Part shown: positions 1-6,264 of the stretch, one piece after another
How positions within the stretch are numbered: the stretch's first letter is position 1
Layout of the letters: each line of letters begins with the position of its first letter
DNA from: Paracoccaceae bacterium
Lineage (GTDB): Bacteria; Pseudomonadota; Alphaproteobacteria; Rhodobacterales; Rhodobacteraceae
NCBI GenBank assembly: GCA_027030435.1
Contig: JALVEX010000082.1
Coordinates: forward strand, 1-15,345
DNA: 15,345 nucleotides
Direction: 5' to 3'
Position numbers and translations under genes: made by a program
The notes under the pieces: model-generated
What the model saw: the letters and a program-made list of their open reading frames with translations, nothing else
The model's database searches: none
What the model was told of the DNA's origin: nothing

Positions 1-385
1 GGGGGCGCACCTTCCTCAGATCGCAGCAGGCGTCCGGGTCGCGCGCATGCAAGGTGCCCTCGGGATCCCCGGCGGCGATATCATCGGCCGGAGCCTTGAT
101 GATGTTGAGCCCGGTGAGCCCCAGATCGCGGGCGAGCCGCAGCTGGTATGCATATGTTTCGGCAAACAGCATTTCGGTGTCGATGAACAGCACCGGAAGC
201 GTGCGATCAATGATCGAGATCAAATGCAGCAGCACCACCGATTGCGCGCCGAAGGAGGAAACCAGCGCGATCCGCCCGAGCCGGGGATCAGTGAGCGCGC
301 GCCGGATCGCGGCCTCGGCGGGAAGGGGGGCGTATTCGGCGTTGAGGCGGGCGAGCAGGGGATCGGCGTGGCTTTCAGGCGGCAT
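1..385 (-). CDS. cysH: Assimilatory adenylyl-sulfate (APS/PAPS) reductase CysH, N-terminal part
   Basis: Reduces adenylylated sulfate to sulfite with thioredoxin-type reductant in cytosolic sulfate assimilation. Only the first 128 residues are in the window; the gene runs off the left edge. Visible are the nucleotide-binding loop SSFGAQS (about residues 43-49), the block VLFIDTEMLFAET (65-77) and DACCDLRK (118-125) with the adjacent pair Cys120-Cys121. In the family, a CC pair together with a later CxxC ligates a [4Fe-4S] cluster and marks APS-using enzymes; E. coli PAPS reductase lacks it. The CxxC would lie outside the window, so APS preference is inferred. The ATG overlaps the end of the sulfite reductase gene by 11 bp, with GAGGAAAG as a ribosome site inside that gene, so the two are probably translationally coupled. 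In relatives a DUF934 gene often follows; it cannot be seen here. Confidence 0.93.
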   Translation of the reverse strand, partial: MPPESHADPLLARLNAEYAPLPAEAAIRRALTDPRLGRIALVSSFGAQSVVLLHLISIIDRTLPVLFIDTEMLFAETYAYQLRLARDLGLTGLNIIKAPADDIAAGDPEGTLHARDPDACCDLRKVRP

Positions 386-2057
386 GGCGGGGGTGCTTTC
401 CTCTTTCGGCATCGGGATAGAGCAGGCTGCGGAAGGGCGCGGGGCCGAGGCGGCGGTAGCAGGCGGCGAAGCTTTCTTCCGCGTCCGTTCGCAGGGCGAG
501 ATAGCCCAGCAGCAGGCGCTCCACCGCATCGGTGATTTCATCCGCCGGGAAGCCGGGGCCGGCGCGTTCGCCAAGGCGGGCGGGGGCCTCTGCCTGCCCG
601 CCGAGGGTGATCTGGTAGTTCTCCGCCCCGGCGCGATCGAGCCCGAGAATGCCGATTTCGCCCAGGTGATGATGGGCGCAGGCATTGATGCAGCCCGAGA
701 TCTTGATCGAGAGCGGGCCGATTTCATGCTCGATCTTCAGCGCCTCCACACGGCGCGCGATATCCTGCGCCACGGGGATCGAGCGCGCGGTGGCAAGGGC
801 GCAGTAATCAAGCCCGGGGCAGGCGATGATATCGGAGGCAAGCCCGGCGTTGGCGGCGGCGAGCCCGGCCCGGGCGAGGGCGGCGTGGAGCGCGGGCAGA
901 TCGGCGCGATGCACATGGGGGAGGACGATGTTCTGGGATTGGGTGACGCGCAGCTCGCCGTGGCTGTGGCGCTCGGCGAGATCGGCCATAAGGCGCATCT
1001 GCCCGGCGCTGGCATCGCCCGGCACCGCACCGGGGGATTTCAGCGGGATGATGACGATGGCGTGATCGGCGCGTTTGTGGGGCGCGGTGTTGTTCCGGGC
1101 CCAGCGGGCGAAACGGGGATCGGAGGCAAGGGCCGCCTCGCAAGCCCCGAGCGGTTTTTCGGTGCGGGGCGGCGGGGTGAAGAAATGTTCGATTCTGGCG
1201 AGCAGCCCGAGGCCCGCACCGTGATACGCGGCGCGGATCTGTTGGAATCGCTCTTTTACCCTGGCGCGAAAATCATCGATCCCCATTTCGCGCACGGCAA
1301 TCTTCAGGCGCGCCTTGTATTTGTTGTCGCGCCGCCCCAGCAGATTGTAGACATGCAGGACCGCTTCGAGCCAGGCGATGAGATCGGCCTTGGCCGCGAA
1401 GGGCACCAGCACCTGGCCCAGCATGGGCGTGCGCCCCAGCCCGCCGCCGACGCTCACTTCGATGCCGGTTTCGTCCGCATCGTTCCTGACCAGCCGCAGG
1501 CCGATATCATGGGCGCGGGTGATGGCGCGATCGGCGGGGCTGGCAGAGACGGCGATCTTGAACTTGCGCGGCAGGAACTGGAATTCCGGGTGGTCGGTGG
1601 ACCACTGGCGAATGAGCTCGGCGATGGGGCGGGGATCCTCGATCTCGTCCGCCGCCGCGCCGGCGAAGGGATCGGTGGTGACGTTGCGGATGGTGTTGCC
1701 CGAGGTCTGCACCGCGTGCAGGCCGGCCTGTGCGAGGTGGTCCATGATGTCGGGCGTCTGGCTCAGCGCGATCCAGTTGAACTGGATATTCTGGCGGGTG
1801 GTGAAATGGCCGTAGCCGCGATCCCAGCGCTCGGCGAGATCGGCGAGCGCGCGCATCTGGCGGGCGGAAAGCGTGCCATAGGGGATCGCCACGCGCAGCA
1901 TGTAGGCGTGCAGTTGCAGGTAGAGCCCGTTCATCAGGCGAAGGGGCCTGAATTCCTCCTCCGTCAGCGCGCCGGAGAGGCGCTGGGCCACCTGCGAGCG
2001 GAACTGCGCGCAGCGGTGGGCGAGGAAGGCGTGATCGAAGCTGTCAGGCTGATACAT
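375..2057 (-). CDS. cysI: Ferredoxin-type nitrite/sulfite reductase (siroheme, [4Fe-4S])
   Basis: A 560-residue one-subunit reductase, most likely making the six-electron reduction of sulfite to sulfide. Two ferredoxin-like half domains and two siroheme/Fe-S domains are recognisable. HFTTRQNIQFNW (84-95) is the first siroheme-contact block and KFKIAVSAS (165-173) the first catalytic basic patch. ACPGLDYC and SGCINAC give the cluster cysteines Cys413, Cys419, Cys456 and Cys460. I see no flavoprotein (CysJ) partner, so ferredoxin is the likely donor. The family cannot be split into nitrite and sulfite reductases by motif alone; lying between DUF2849 and cysH strongly favours sulfite. It overlaps DUF2849 by 14 bp and cysH by 11 bp. 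The start is the ATG just after a weak AGGA site within the DUF2849 gene. The cysI symbol is functional; annotations of this family vary. Confidence 0.93.
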   Translation of the reverse strand: MYQPDSFDHAFLAHRCAQFRSQVAQRLSGALTEEEFRPLRLMNGLYLQLHAYMLRVAIPYGTLSARQMRALADLAERWDRGYGHFTTRQNIQFNWIALSQTPDIMDHLAQAGLHAVQTSGNTIRNVTTDPFAGAAADEIEDPRPIAELIRQWSTDHPEFQFLPRKFKIAVSASPADRAITRAHDIGLRLVRNDADETGIEVSVGGGLGRTPMLGQVLVPFAAKADLIAWLEAVLHVYNLLGRRDNKYKARLKIAVREMGIDDFRARVKERFQQIRAAYHGAGLGLLARIEHFFTPPPRTEKPLGACEAALASDPRFARWARNNTAPHKRADHAIVIIPLKSPGAVPGDASAGQMRLMADLAERHSHGELRVTQSQNIVLPHVHRADLPALHAALARAGLAAANAGLASDIIACPGLDYCALATARSIPVAQDIARRVEALKIEHEIGPLSIKISGCINACAHHHLGEIGILGLDRAGAENYQITLGGQAEAPARLGERAGPGFPADEITDAVERLLLGYLALRTDAEESFAACYRRLGPAPFRSLLYPDAERGKHPRHAA

Positions 2058-2379
2058 GGCGGGGTTCCTGCTGGCGGGCAGGCTTGCGTGTGCCGGCCTT
2101 GCGGGCGCGGGGCAGGGTGAAGGGGCCGCGCGCGCGGATCATGTCGCGGGTGGCGAGCGGGCTCAGGGTGGCGGGATCGACCGGGGCGAGGAACGGCGCG
2201 ACGATCTCGCCATGCATGGCCTCGGCCGCCGCCAGGGCGGCACCCGCCCGCGCTTCATCCTCGAGCAGCCTTGCGGCGGCGATGTCGCGCGTCCAGGAGC
2301 CGTCACGGGAAAGATAGACGGCCGCGCCGGTGAGAAGATCGTTTGCCGTGAGGATCGAGGGGCGGAAGGCGCGGGGCAT
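2044..2379 (-). CDS. DUF2849 domain protein of the sulfite-reduction cluster
   Basis: A 111-residue basic protein beginning MPRAFRPSILTANDLLTGAAVYL, which I recognise as the DUF2849 pattern: a TANDL-x-G-xx-VYL start, an acidic middle (residues 36-56) and a C-terminal region rich in Arg, Lys and Pro. It has no cysteines, membrane segments or signal peptide, so it is probably cytosolic. Function is unknown. In Rhodobacteraceae it is commonly next to siroheme synthase and the sulfite reductase, which suggests a helper role such as partner handling or regulation; that is inference. It is the first gene of the minus-strand operon and overlaps the reductase start by 14 bp. The ATG at 2379 is the only sensible start because a stop codon lies about 10 codons upstream in frame. 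Confidence 0.85.
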   Translation of the reverse strand: MPRAFRPSILTANDLLTGAAVYLSRDGSWTRDIAAARLLEDEARAGAALAAAEAMHGEIVAPFLAPVDPATLSPLATRDMIRARGPFTLPRARKAGTRKPARQQEPRHVSA

Positions 2380-2426
2380 CGGGTGGTTCTCTCTGGATAT
2401 GGGTTGTCATTCGCTCTCCATGTGAA

Positions 2427-2441
2427 TAGGAAATTATCCCG
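2427..2441. promoter_or_regulatory. Lrp-like operator box 1
   Basis: TAGGAAATTATCCCG matches the E. coli Lrp consensus YAGHAWATTWTDCTR at 12 of 15 positions by eye. The core GGAAATTATCC is nearly palindromic. It sits 48 bp before the DUF2849 start, in the spacer shared with the Lrp gene. Read on the minus strand it also contains GATAAT, a possible -10 element. Assignment to the neighbouring regulator is inference. Confidence 0.5.
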
Positions 2442-2467
2442 ACCTTGCGCCAGTATATGGAAAAAAT

Positions 2468-2479
2468 AAGGATATCCTT
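2468..2479. promoter_or_regulatory. Perfect 12-bp palindrome in the Lrp/DUF2849 spacer
   Basis: AAGGATATCCTT is its own reverse complement. It lies between the two GGAAATTATC copies, about equally far from both genes. It could be a further dimer site for the adjacent Lrp-type regulator or another factor. Confidence 0.4.
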
Positions 2480-2500
2480 CCGAAATAATGCGGGTAAATG

Positions 2501-2510
2501 GGAAATTATC
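2501..2510. promoter_or_regulatory. Lrp-like box 2 (exact direct repeat of box 1 core)
   Basis: GGAAATTATC repeats exactly the ten bases at 2429-2438, 72 bp further on and in the same direction. It lies just upstream of the Lrp ribosome-binding site, a position suited to autoregulation. Its match to the full Lrp consensus is weaker (10 of 15). Confidence 0.4.
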
Positions 2511-2532
2511 GTCAATTCAGGAGGAAAGCGGA

Positions 2533-3000
2533 ATGGCCGACCAGCTTGATGCGATCGACAGGAAGATCCTTGCGGTGATGCAGGAGGATGCGAGCCTGCC
2601 GCTCGAGGAGATCGCGCGCCGGGTGGGGGCCTCGAAGACCCCGGTCTGGAACCGGATCCGGCGGATGAAGGAGGCCGGCGTGATCCGGCGCGAAAGCGTG
2701 ATCCTGGATGCGGAGAAGCTGGGGCTCGAGGCCTGTTTCTTCGTGCTGATCCGCACCTCGGAGCATGAGGCCGGATGGCAGGAGAAATTCCTGCGCGCGG
2801 TGCTGGCGCGCCCGGAGGTGGTGGAGGCGCACCGGCTGGCGGGGGATATCGATTACATCCTGAAGGTGCGGGTGAAGAACGCGCGCGCCTATGACGATTT
2901 CTACCAGGCGCTGATCGCGGATGTGAAGGTGTTCAACGTGACGGCGCTTCTTTCGATGCAGGAGATCAGGGAGGCGGGCGCCTTGCCGGTGGCGGGGTAG
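2533..3000 (+). CDS. Lrp/AsnC family transcriptional regulator
   Basis: A 155-residue regulator, the normal length for the family. The N-terminal winged helix-turn-helix covers about residues 5-55, with the AsnC-type pattern LDAIDRKILAVMQED and the recognition stretch ASKTPVWNRIRRMKEAGVI. The C-terminal effector/oligomerisation (RAM) domain covers about 67-140, including GDIDYILKV. I chose the ATG at 2533 because AGGAGGAAA sits 6 bp before it; an ATG at 2488 would add 15 residues with no ribosome site and would translate the operator-like box. It is divergent from the DUF2849-reductase-cysH genes and probably controls them and itself. Its effector is unknown; a sulfur amino acid or precursor is a guess from context. 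Confidence 0.93.
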   Translation: MADQLDAIDRKILAVMQEDASLPLEEIARRVGASKTPVWNRIRRMKEAGVIRRESVILDAEKLGLEACFFVLIRTSEHEAGWQEKFLRAVLARPEVVEAHRLAGDIDYILKVRVKNARAYDDFYQALIADVKVFNVTALLSMQEIREAGALPVAG

Positions 3001-3036
3001 GGCGCCTCCGGCGGGAGTATTTGGGCCAAGATGAAG
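2982..3036 (+). terminator. Terminator of the Lrp gene carrying repeat element copy 1 (subfamily A)
   Basis: A two-part hairpin: the outer arm GCCGG (2985-2989) pairs with CCGGC (3008-3012) and can extend with G-U pairs. A T/T mismatch follows. The inner arm GGCG (2991-2994) pairs with CGCC (3003-3006). The loop GGGTAGGG contains the Lrp stop codon. AGTATTT follows, then the conserved tail GGGCCAAGATGAAG. The tail ends 1 bp before the last base of the convergent P450 gene. The 3' arm, U-tract and tail recur at 8573-8598 and, as a variant, at 7687 and 14152. Confidence 0.65.
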
Positions 3037-3037
3037 A

Positions 3038-4249
3038 TCAGAGCCTGACGCGCAGGGCCTTGAGCCCGTGGAAATGGTAGAGATTGGCGTATTTCGGCTT
3101 GCCGGCGAGGCGCAGGCCGGGGAAGCGGGTGAAGAGCGCGGGGAGGGCGATCTTCATCTCGAGGCGGGCAAGGGGCGCGCCGACGCAGAAATGAGCGCCC
3201 GCGCCGAAGCTCGTGTTGGTGGTGATGGGGCGGGCGGGATCGAAGGTTTCGGGCTCGGGCCAGAGGGTCGGATCGCGGTTGGCGGAGGCGAGCAGGCAGG
3301 CCACCTGATCGCCGCGGCTGAAGCGGTGGCCGAACATTTCCACATCTTCCTTGGCGATGCGGTTGAACATGTGCAGGGGCGGATCGAAGCGCAGGGTTTC
3401 CTCGATGGTGGCATCGATGGCATCGGGGGCGAGGGCGGCAGGCGGGGTTTCGTGCTCGAGCAGGCATTTCACGGCGTTGCCGAGGGCGTGGACGGTGGCT
3501 TCGTGGCCGGCGTTCAGCAGCAGGATGCAGGTGGAGATGAGCTCGTCCGTGCTGAGCCTTTCGCCGTCCTCCTCGGCCGCGATCAGATGGGTGATGAGAT
3601 CGTCCGCCGGGCTGTGGCGGCGCTTTTCCACATAGGCGCGCATGAAATCGGCGAATTCGAGGGCGGCCTCTACGGCGGCATCTTCCTCGGCCCTTGTGCG
3701 GCGCGCCTGATACATGGCGACCATGGCGTTGGACCAGGCGAGAAGCTCGGGCGCCATTTCCTCGGGCACGCCGAGGAGGCGGGCGATCACACGCACCGGG
3801 ATCGGCTGGCAGTAGCCGGCGATGAGATCGGCTTCGCCCGCGGGCAGGGCGTCGAGCAGCTCTTCGGCGATGGCGGCGATTTCGGGGGCGAGTTCGCCGA
3901 TGCGGCGCGAGGTGAAGGCGCGCAGCACCAGGGCCCGCAGGCGGGGGTGGCGCGGGGCGTCGAGCTCGAGCATCGAATGGGCTTCGAGATCGTAGAAGGG
4001 GCGCAGGCGGCCGGGGATCGGCGGGGCGAGATCGGCGGGCATCTCGCGCCCGAAGCGGCGATCGCGCAGGAAGCTGTTCACGGCCTCGTGGCTGGTGGCG
4101 CAGGGGAGCGCATATTCCTCCCACCAGACCAGATCACCGAGCGCGCGCATCCGTGCGTAATGCGGGTAGGGATCCTGCACGAAGGCGGGATCGGTGGGCG
4201 ATTGGCTGATGCGGGGGAGCGGCGATGCGCCGGGATTGCCTTTGCTCAT
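3038..4249 (-). CDS. Cytochrome P450 (bacterial class I type)
   Basis: A 403-residue soluble P450 with no membrane anchor. Signatures in order: C-helix DAPRHPRLR (97-105); I-helix oxygen-activation motif AGHEAT (247-252), where the usual second Thr pair is A-T; K-helix ExxR at Glu284-Arg287; heme loop FGAGAHFCVGAPLAR (348-362) with axial ligand Cys355. Such enzymes need a ferredoxin and ferredoxin reductase; none is adjacent. Substrate is not predictable. The start at 4249 (MSKGNPG) is chosen because the frame upstream, open to 4351, consists of a 24-bp tandem duplication and reads as low-complexity repeats; neither start has a good ribosome site, so the start is the least certain part. It diverges from the TRAP operon, so shared control is possible. 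Confidence 0.93.
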   Translation of the reverse strand: MSKGNPGASPLPRISQSPTDPAFVQDPYPHYARMRALGDLVWWEEYALPCATSHEAVNSFLRDRRFGREMPADLAPPIPGRLRPFYDLEAHSMLELDAPRHPRLRALVLRAFTSRRIGELAPEIAAIAEELLDALPAGEADLIAGYCQPIPVRVIARLLGVPEEMAPELLAWSNAMVAMYQARRTRAEEDAAVEAALEFADFMRAYVEKRRHSPADDLITHLIAAEEDGERLSTDELISTCILLLNAGHEATVHALGNAVKCLLEHETPPAALAPDAIDATIEETLRFDPPLHMFNRIAKEDVEMFGHRFSRGDQVACLLASANRDPTLWPEPETFDPARPITTNTSFGAGAHFCVGAPLARLEMKIALPALFTRFPGLRLAGKPKYANLYHFHGLKALRVRL

Positions 4250-4264
4250 GGGTAAAAACAAGCA

Positions 4265-4312
4265 GATAGCGGGCCTTGCCGCAAGGGGGATAGCGGGCCT
4301 TGCCGCAAGGGG
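4265..4312. repeat. Perfect 24-bp tandem duplication in the P450 leader
   Basis: Two identical 24-bp units, 4265-4288 and 4289-4312, each containing the small hairpin CCTTG-CCG-CAAGG. The duplication lies between the P450 and dctP genes, 16 bp upstream of the chosen P450 start. It could form two tandem hairpins in the P450 leader RNA. The unit is a multiple of three, so it also keeps the upstream reading frame open. Confidence 0.85.
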
Positions 4313-4321
4313 GCCGGATTC

Positions 4322-4335
4322 GCGAACTAATTCGC
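4322..4335. promoter_or_regulatory. Operator-like inverted repeat between P450 and dctP
   Basis: GCGAA-CTAA-TTCGC is a perfect 5-bp inverted repeat with a 4-bp spacer, in the AT-richer middle of the 213-bp divergent spacer. It is a candidate regulator site for either gene. A looser GGCGCA / TGCGCC pair flanks 4352-4384. I see no convincing -35/-10 pair, so the spacer is otherwise unassigned. Confidence 0.35.
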
Positions 4336-4462
4336 AAATCTGCGATATCATGGCGCATCGACAGATTTTACTTGAGTTTGCGCCCTGATTCAGCCCACAT
4401 TGCTGACCACCGCTTCGCCTTGCGAAGGGTCAATCAATAGTGATCTCGGGAGGACACGACCC

Positions 4463-5473
4463 ATGAAATTCCTGACTGCCGCAGCCGCTGCGGCCGCCAT
4501 CGCCCTTGCCGCCGGTGCCGCTTCGGCCGATCCCAACGGCTGTGACGAGGGCGAAATCGTCGTCAAGTTCAGCCATGTGACGAACACCGACAGGCATCCC
4601 AAGGGCATCGCCGCGGAGCTTCTGAAGCAGCGCGTCAATGCCGAGATGGACGGCAAGATGTGCATGGAGGTCTATCCGAACTCCACGCTCTACAATGACA
4701 ACAAGGTGCTCGAAGCGATCCTCAATGGCGATGTGCAGCTGGCCGCGCCGAGTCTTTCCAAGTTCGAGGCCTTCACCAAGAAGTTCCGCCTGTTCGATCT
4801 GCCGTTCATGTTCAAGAACATCGACGCGGTGGATGCCTTCCAGGCTTCGCCTGCCGGCCAGGCGCTGAAGGACAGCATGCAGAAGCGCGGGCTTCAGGGC
4901 CTGGCCTTCTGGCACAACGGCATGAAGCAGTTCTCCGCCAACAGGCCGCTCCTGCTGCCCTCTGACGCCAAGGGGCTGAAATTCCGCGTGCAGCCCTCCG
5001 AAGTGCTGGTGGCCGAGATCGAGGCGATCGGCGGCATCCCGCAGAAGATGGCGTTTTCGGAAGTCTATGGCGCGCTGCAGCAGGGCGTCGTGGATGGTCA
5101 GGAAAACACCTGGTCCAACATCTACGGCAAGAAGTTCTATGAGGTGCAGGATGGCGTGACCGAGACCAACCACGGCATCATCGATTACCTGGTGGTAACG
5201 AGCACCGACTGGCTCGACAGCCTGCCCGATGACGTGCGCGCCCAGTTCCTTCAGATCCTCGACGAGGTGACGGCCACCCGCAACAAGGAGGCCTTCGGGG
5301 TGAACGAGAAGGCCAAGCAGGCGATCATCGATGCCGGCAGCCCGGTGCGCCAGCTCACGCCCGAGCAGCGCCAGGCCTGGGTGGACGCGATGAAGCCCGT
5401 CTGGGACAAGTTCATCGACGATGTGGGCCAGGAAAACATCGACGCCGCGCAGGCGATCAACGAGAAGATGTGA
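4463..5473 (+). CDS. dctP: TRAP transporter solute-binding protein, DctP family
   Basis: A 336-residue periplasmic receptor that captures an organic acid and hands it to the DctQM membrane complex. A Sec signal peptide is clear: MKFLT, an Ala-rich core, and ASA before Asp23 as cleavage site. Family landmarks are KFRVQPSEVL (173-182) with Arg175 as the expected carboxylate-binding arginine, and GQENTWSNIYGKKFYEVQ (212-229) followed by NHG. This resembles the C4-dicarboxylate (succinate/malate/fumarate) DctP subfamily, but ligand identity cannot be fixed by motif. The start follows GGGAGGA by 8 bp; a longer frame from 4400 would mask the signal peptide. It is first in the dctPQM operon, with a strong hairpin separating it from dctQ. 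No DctBD sensor pair is nearby. Confidence 0.95.
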   Translation: MKFLTAAAAAAAIALAAGAASADPNGCDEGEIVVKFSHVTNTDRHPKGIAAELLKQRVNAEMDGKMCMEVYPNSTLYNDNKVLEAILNGDVQLAAPSLSKFEAFTKKFRLFDLPFMFKNIDAVDAFQASPAGQALKDSMQKRGLQGLAFWHNGMKQFSANRPLLLPSDAKGLKFRVQPSEVLVAEIEAIGGIPQKMAFSEVYGALQQGVVDGQENTWSNIYGKKFYEVQDGVTETNHGIIDYLVVTSTDWLDSLPDDVRAQFLQILDEVTATRNKEAFGVNEKAKQAIIDAGSPVRQLTPEQRQAWVDAMKPVWDKFIDDVGQENIDAAQAINEKM

Positions 5474-5504
5474 TCCTTTCCGACGCATGACGCACAGAAA
5501 GACG

Positions 5505-5530
5505 CGGGGCGGGCTTGTTTGCCCGCCCCG
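5505..5530 (+). other. Strong hairpin between dctP and dctQ
   Basis: CGGGGCGGGC (5505-5514) and GCCCGCCCCG (5521-5530) form a perfect 10-bp stem with loop TTGTTT. An A-rich, not U-rich, stretch follows, so it is unlikely to be a full intrinsic terminator. A 3'-end stabiliser or partial attenuator giving more DctP than DctQM is the likely role, as seen in other binding-protein operons. Confidence 0.7.
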
Positions 5531-5598
5531 TGGCGAAAGAAAACCGTAAAGCAGAAAAAAAGCGAAAACGGTAACGAACAACGGGAGGGAGGGCGCTC

Positions 5599-6264
5599 AT
5601 GGGGGGGCCACGCAATTTCATCGATACGATCGAGGAAAACCTGATCGCGCTCATATTGGGGCTGATGGTGGTGATCACCTTTGCCAATGTGATCCTGCGC
5701 AAGTTCTTCGCCTCCGGCATTCTCTGGGGGCTCGAGGCCACGGTTTTTCTCTTTGCCTGGCTGGTGCTGCTGGGCGCCTCATATCTCGTGAAGAAGAACG
5801 GCCATCTCGGCGTGGATGCGCTTATCGAGATCGCGCCGCCTGCGGTGCGCCGCTGGATGGCGCTTTTCGCCGTGGCCGCGTGCATCGTGTTCTCCGCCCT
5901 GCTGCTGAAGGGCGCCTGGGATTACTGGGCCAATTTCGCCAATCTGCCGCAAACCAGCGGCCGGTGGTTTCCCACCGGGTTTGAAGAGAAATTCCGCCCG
6001 AAGGGCTGGTATGAGGTGGATGACATCCCGATGCCCGATTCCCTGCAATGGATCGGGGGGATTCTCAACGATGGCGAGAAATACGAGAAACTGCCGCGCG
6101 CCATCCCCTATGCGGTGCTGCCGCTTTCCATGGCGCTGCTGCTGTTTCGCTATCTGCAGATCGCCTGGCGCGTATGGCGCGGCGAGCTTGACAGGATCGT
6201 GGCCAGCCATGAGGTCGAGGATGAGCTGATCGAGGCCAGCCAGCCGGATCGGGAGGGCGTGTAA
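5599..6264 (+). CDS. dctQ: TRAP transporter small permease, DctQ family
   Basis: A 221-residue inner-membrane protein forming the small subunit of the TRAP permease. Four hydrophobic helices are expected at about 14-36, 41-64, 85-105 and 166-188. The block ANVILRKFF...ILWGLEATVFLFAWLVLLGAS is typical of DctQ. The loop between helices 3 and 4 (about 106-165) is unusually long and polar, including PTGFEEKFRPKGWYEVDD, and should face the periplasm. The C-terminal tail is acidic. A strong GGGAGGGAGGG site precedes the ATG. The stop codon shares one base with the dctM start (TAATG), so the two permease subunits are translationally coupled. Confidence 0.93.
   Translation: MGGPRNFIDTIEENLIALILGLMVVITFANVILRKFFASGILWGLEATVFLFAWLVLLGASYLVKKNGHLGVDALIEIAPPAVRRWMALFAVAACIVFSALLLKGAWDYWANFANLPQTSGRWFPTGFEEKFRPKGWYEVDDIPMPDSLQWIGGILNDGEKYEKLPRAIPYAVLPLSMALLLFRYLQIAWRVWRGELDRIVASHEVEDELIEASQPDREGV

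Noticed and set aside
54..2120. Very long plus-strand open frame (about 688 codons) opposite the reductase and cysH
   Set aside because: Antisense shadow of GC-rich genes; the product is low-complexity Gly/Ala/Arg with no recognisable domain, while the minus strand codes for clear conserved enzymes.
2488..2532. Earlier start for the Lrp gene at 2488
   Set aside because: No ribosome site, and it would translate the operator-like box; 2533 has AGGAGGAAA.
4265..4312. CRISPR-like repeats
   Set aside because: Only two adjacent copies with no spacer between them; a simple tandem duplication.
4250..4351. Extended P450 N-terminus from the ATG at 4351
   Set aside because: The added residues are encoded by the 24-bp tandem duplication and are unlike P450 N-termini, although the chosen start also lacks a strong ribosome site.
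5540..5577. ACCGT / ACGGT inverted pair before dctQ
   Set aside because: Five base pairs around a loop of more than 20 bases; easily by chance.
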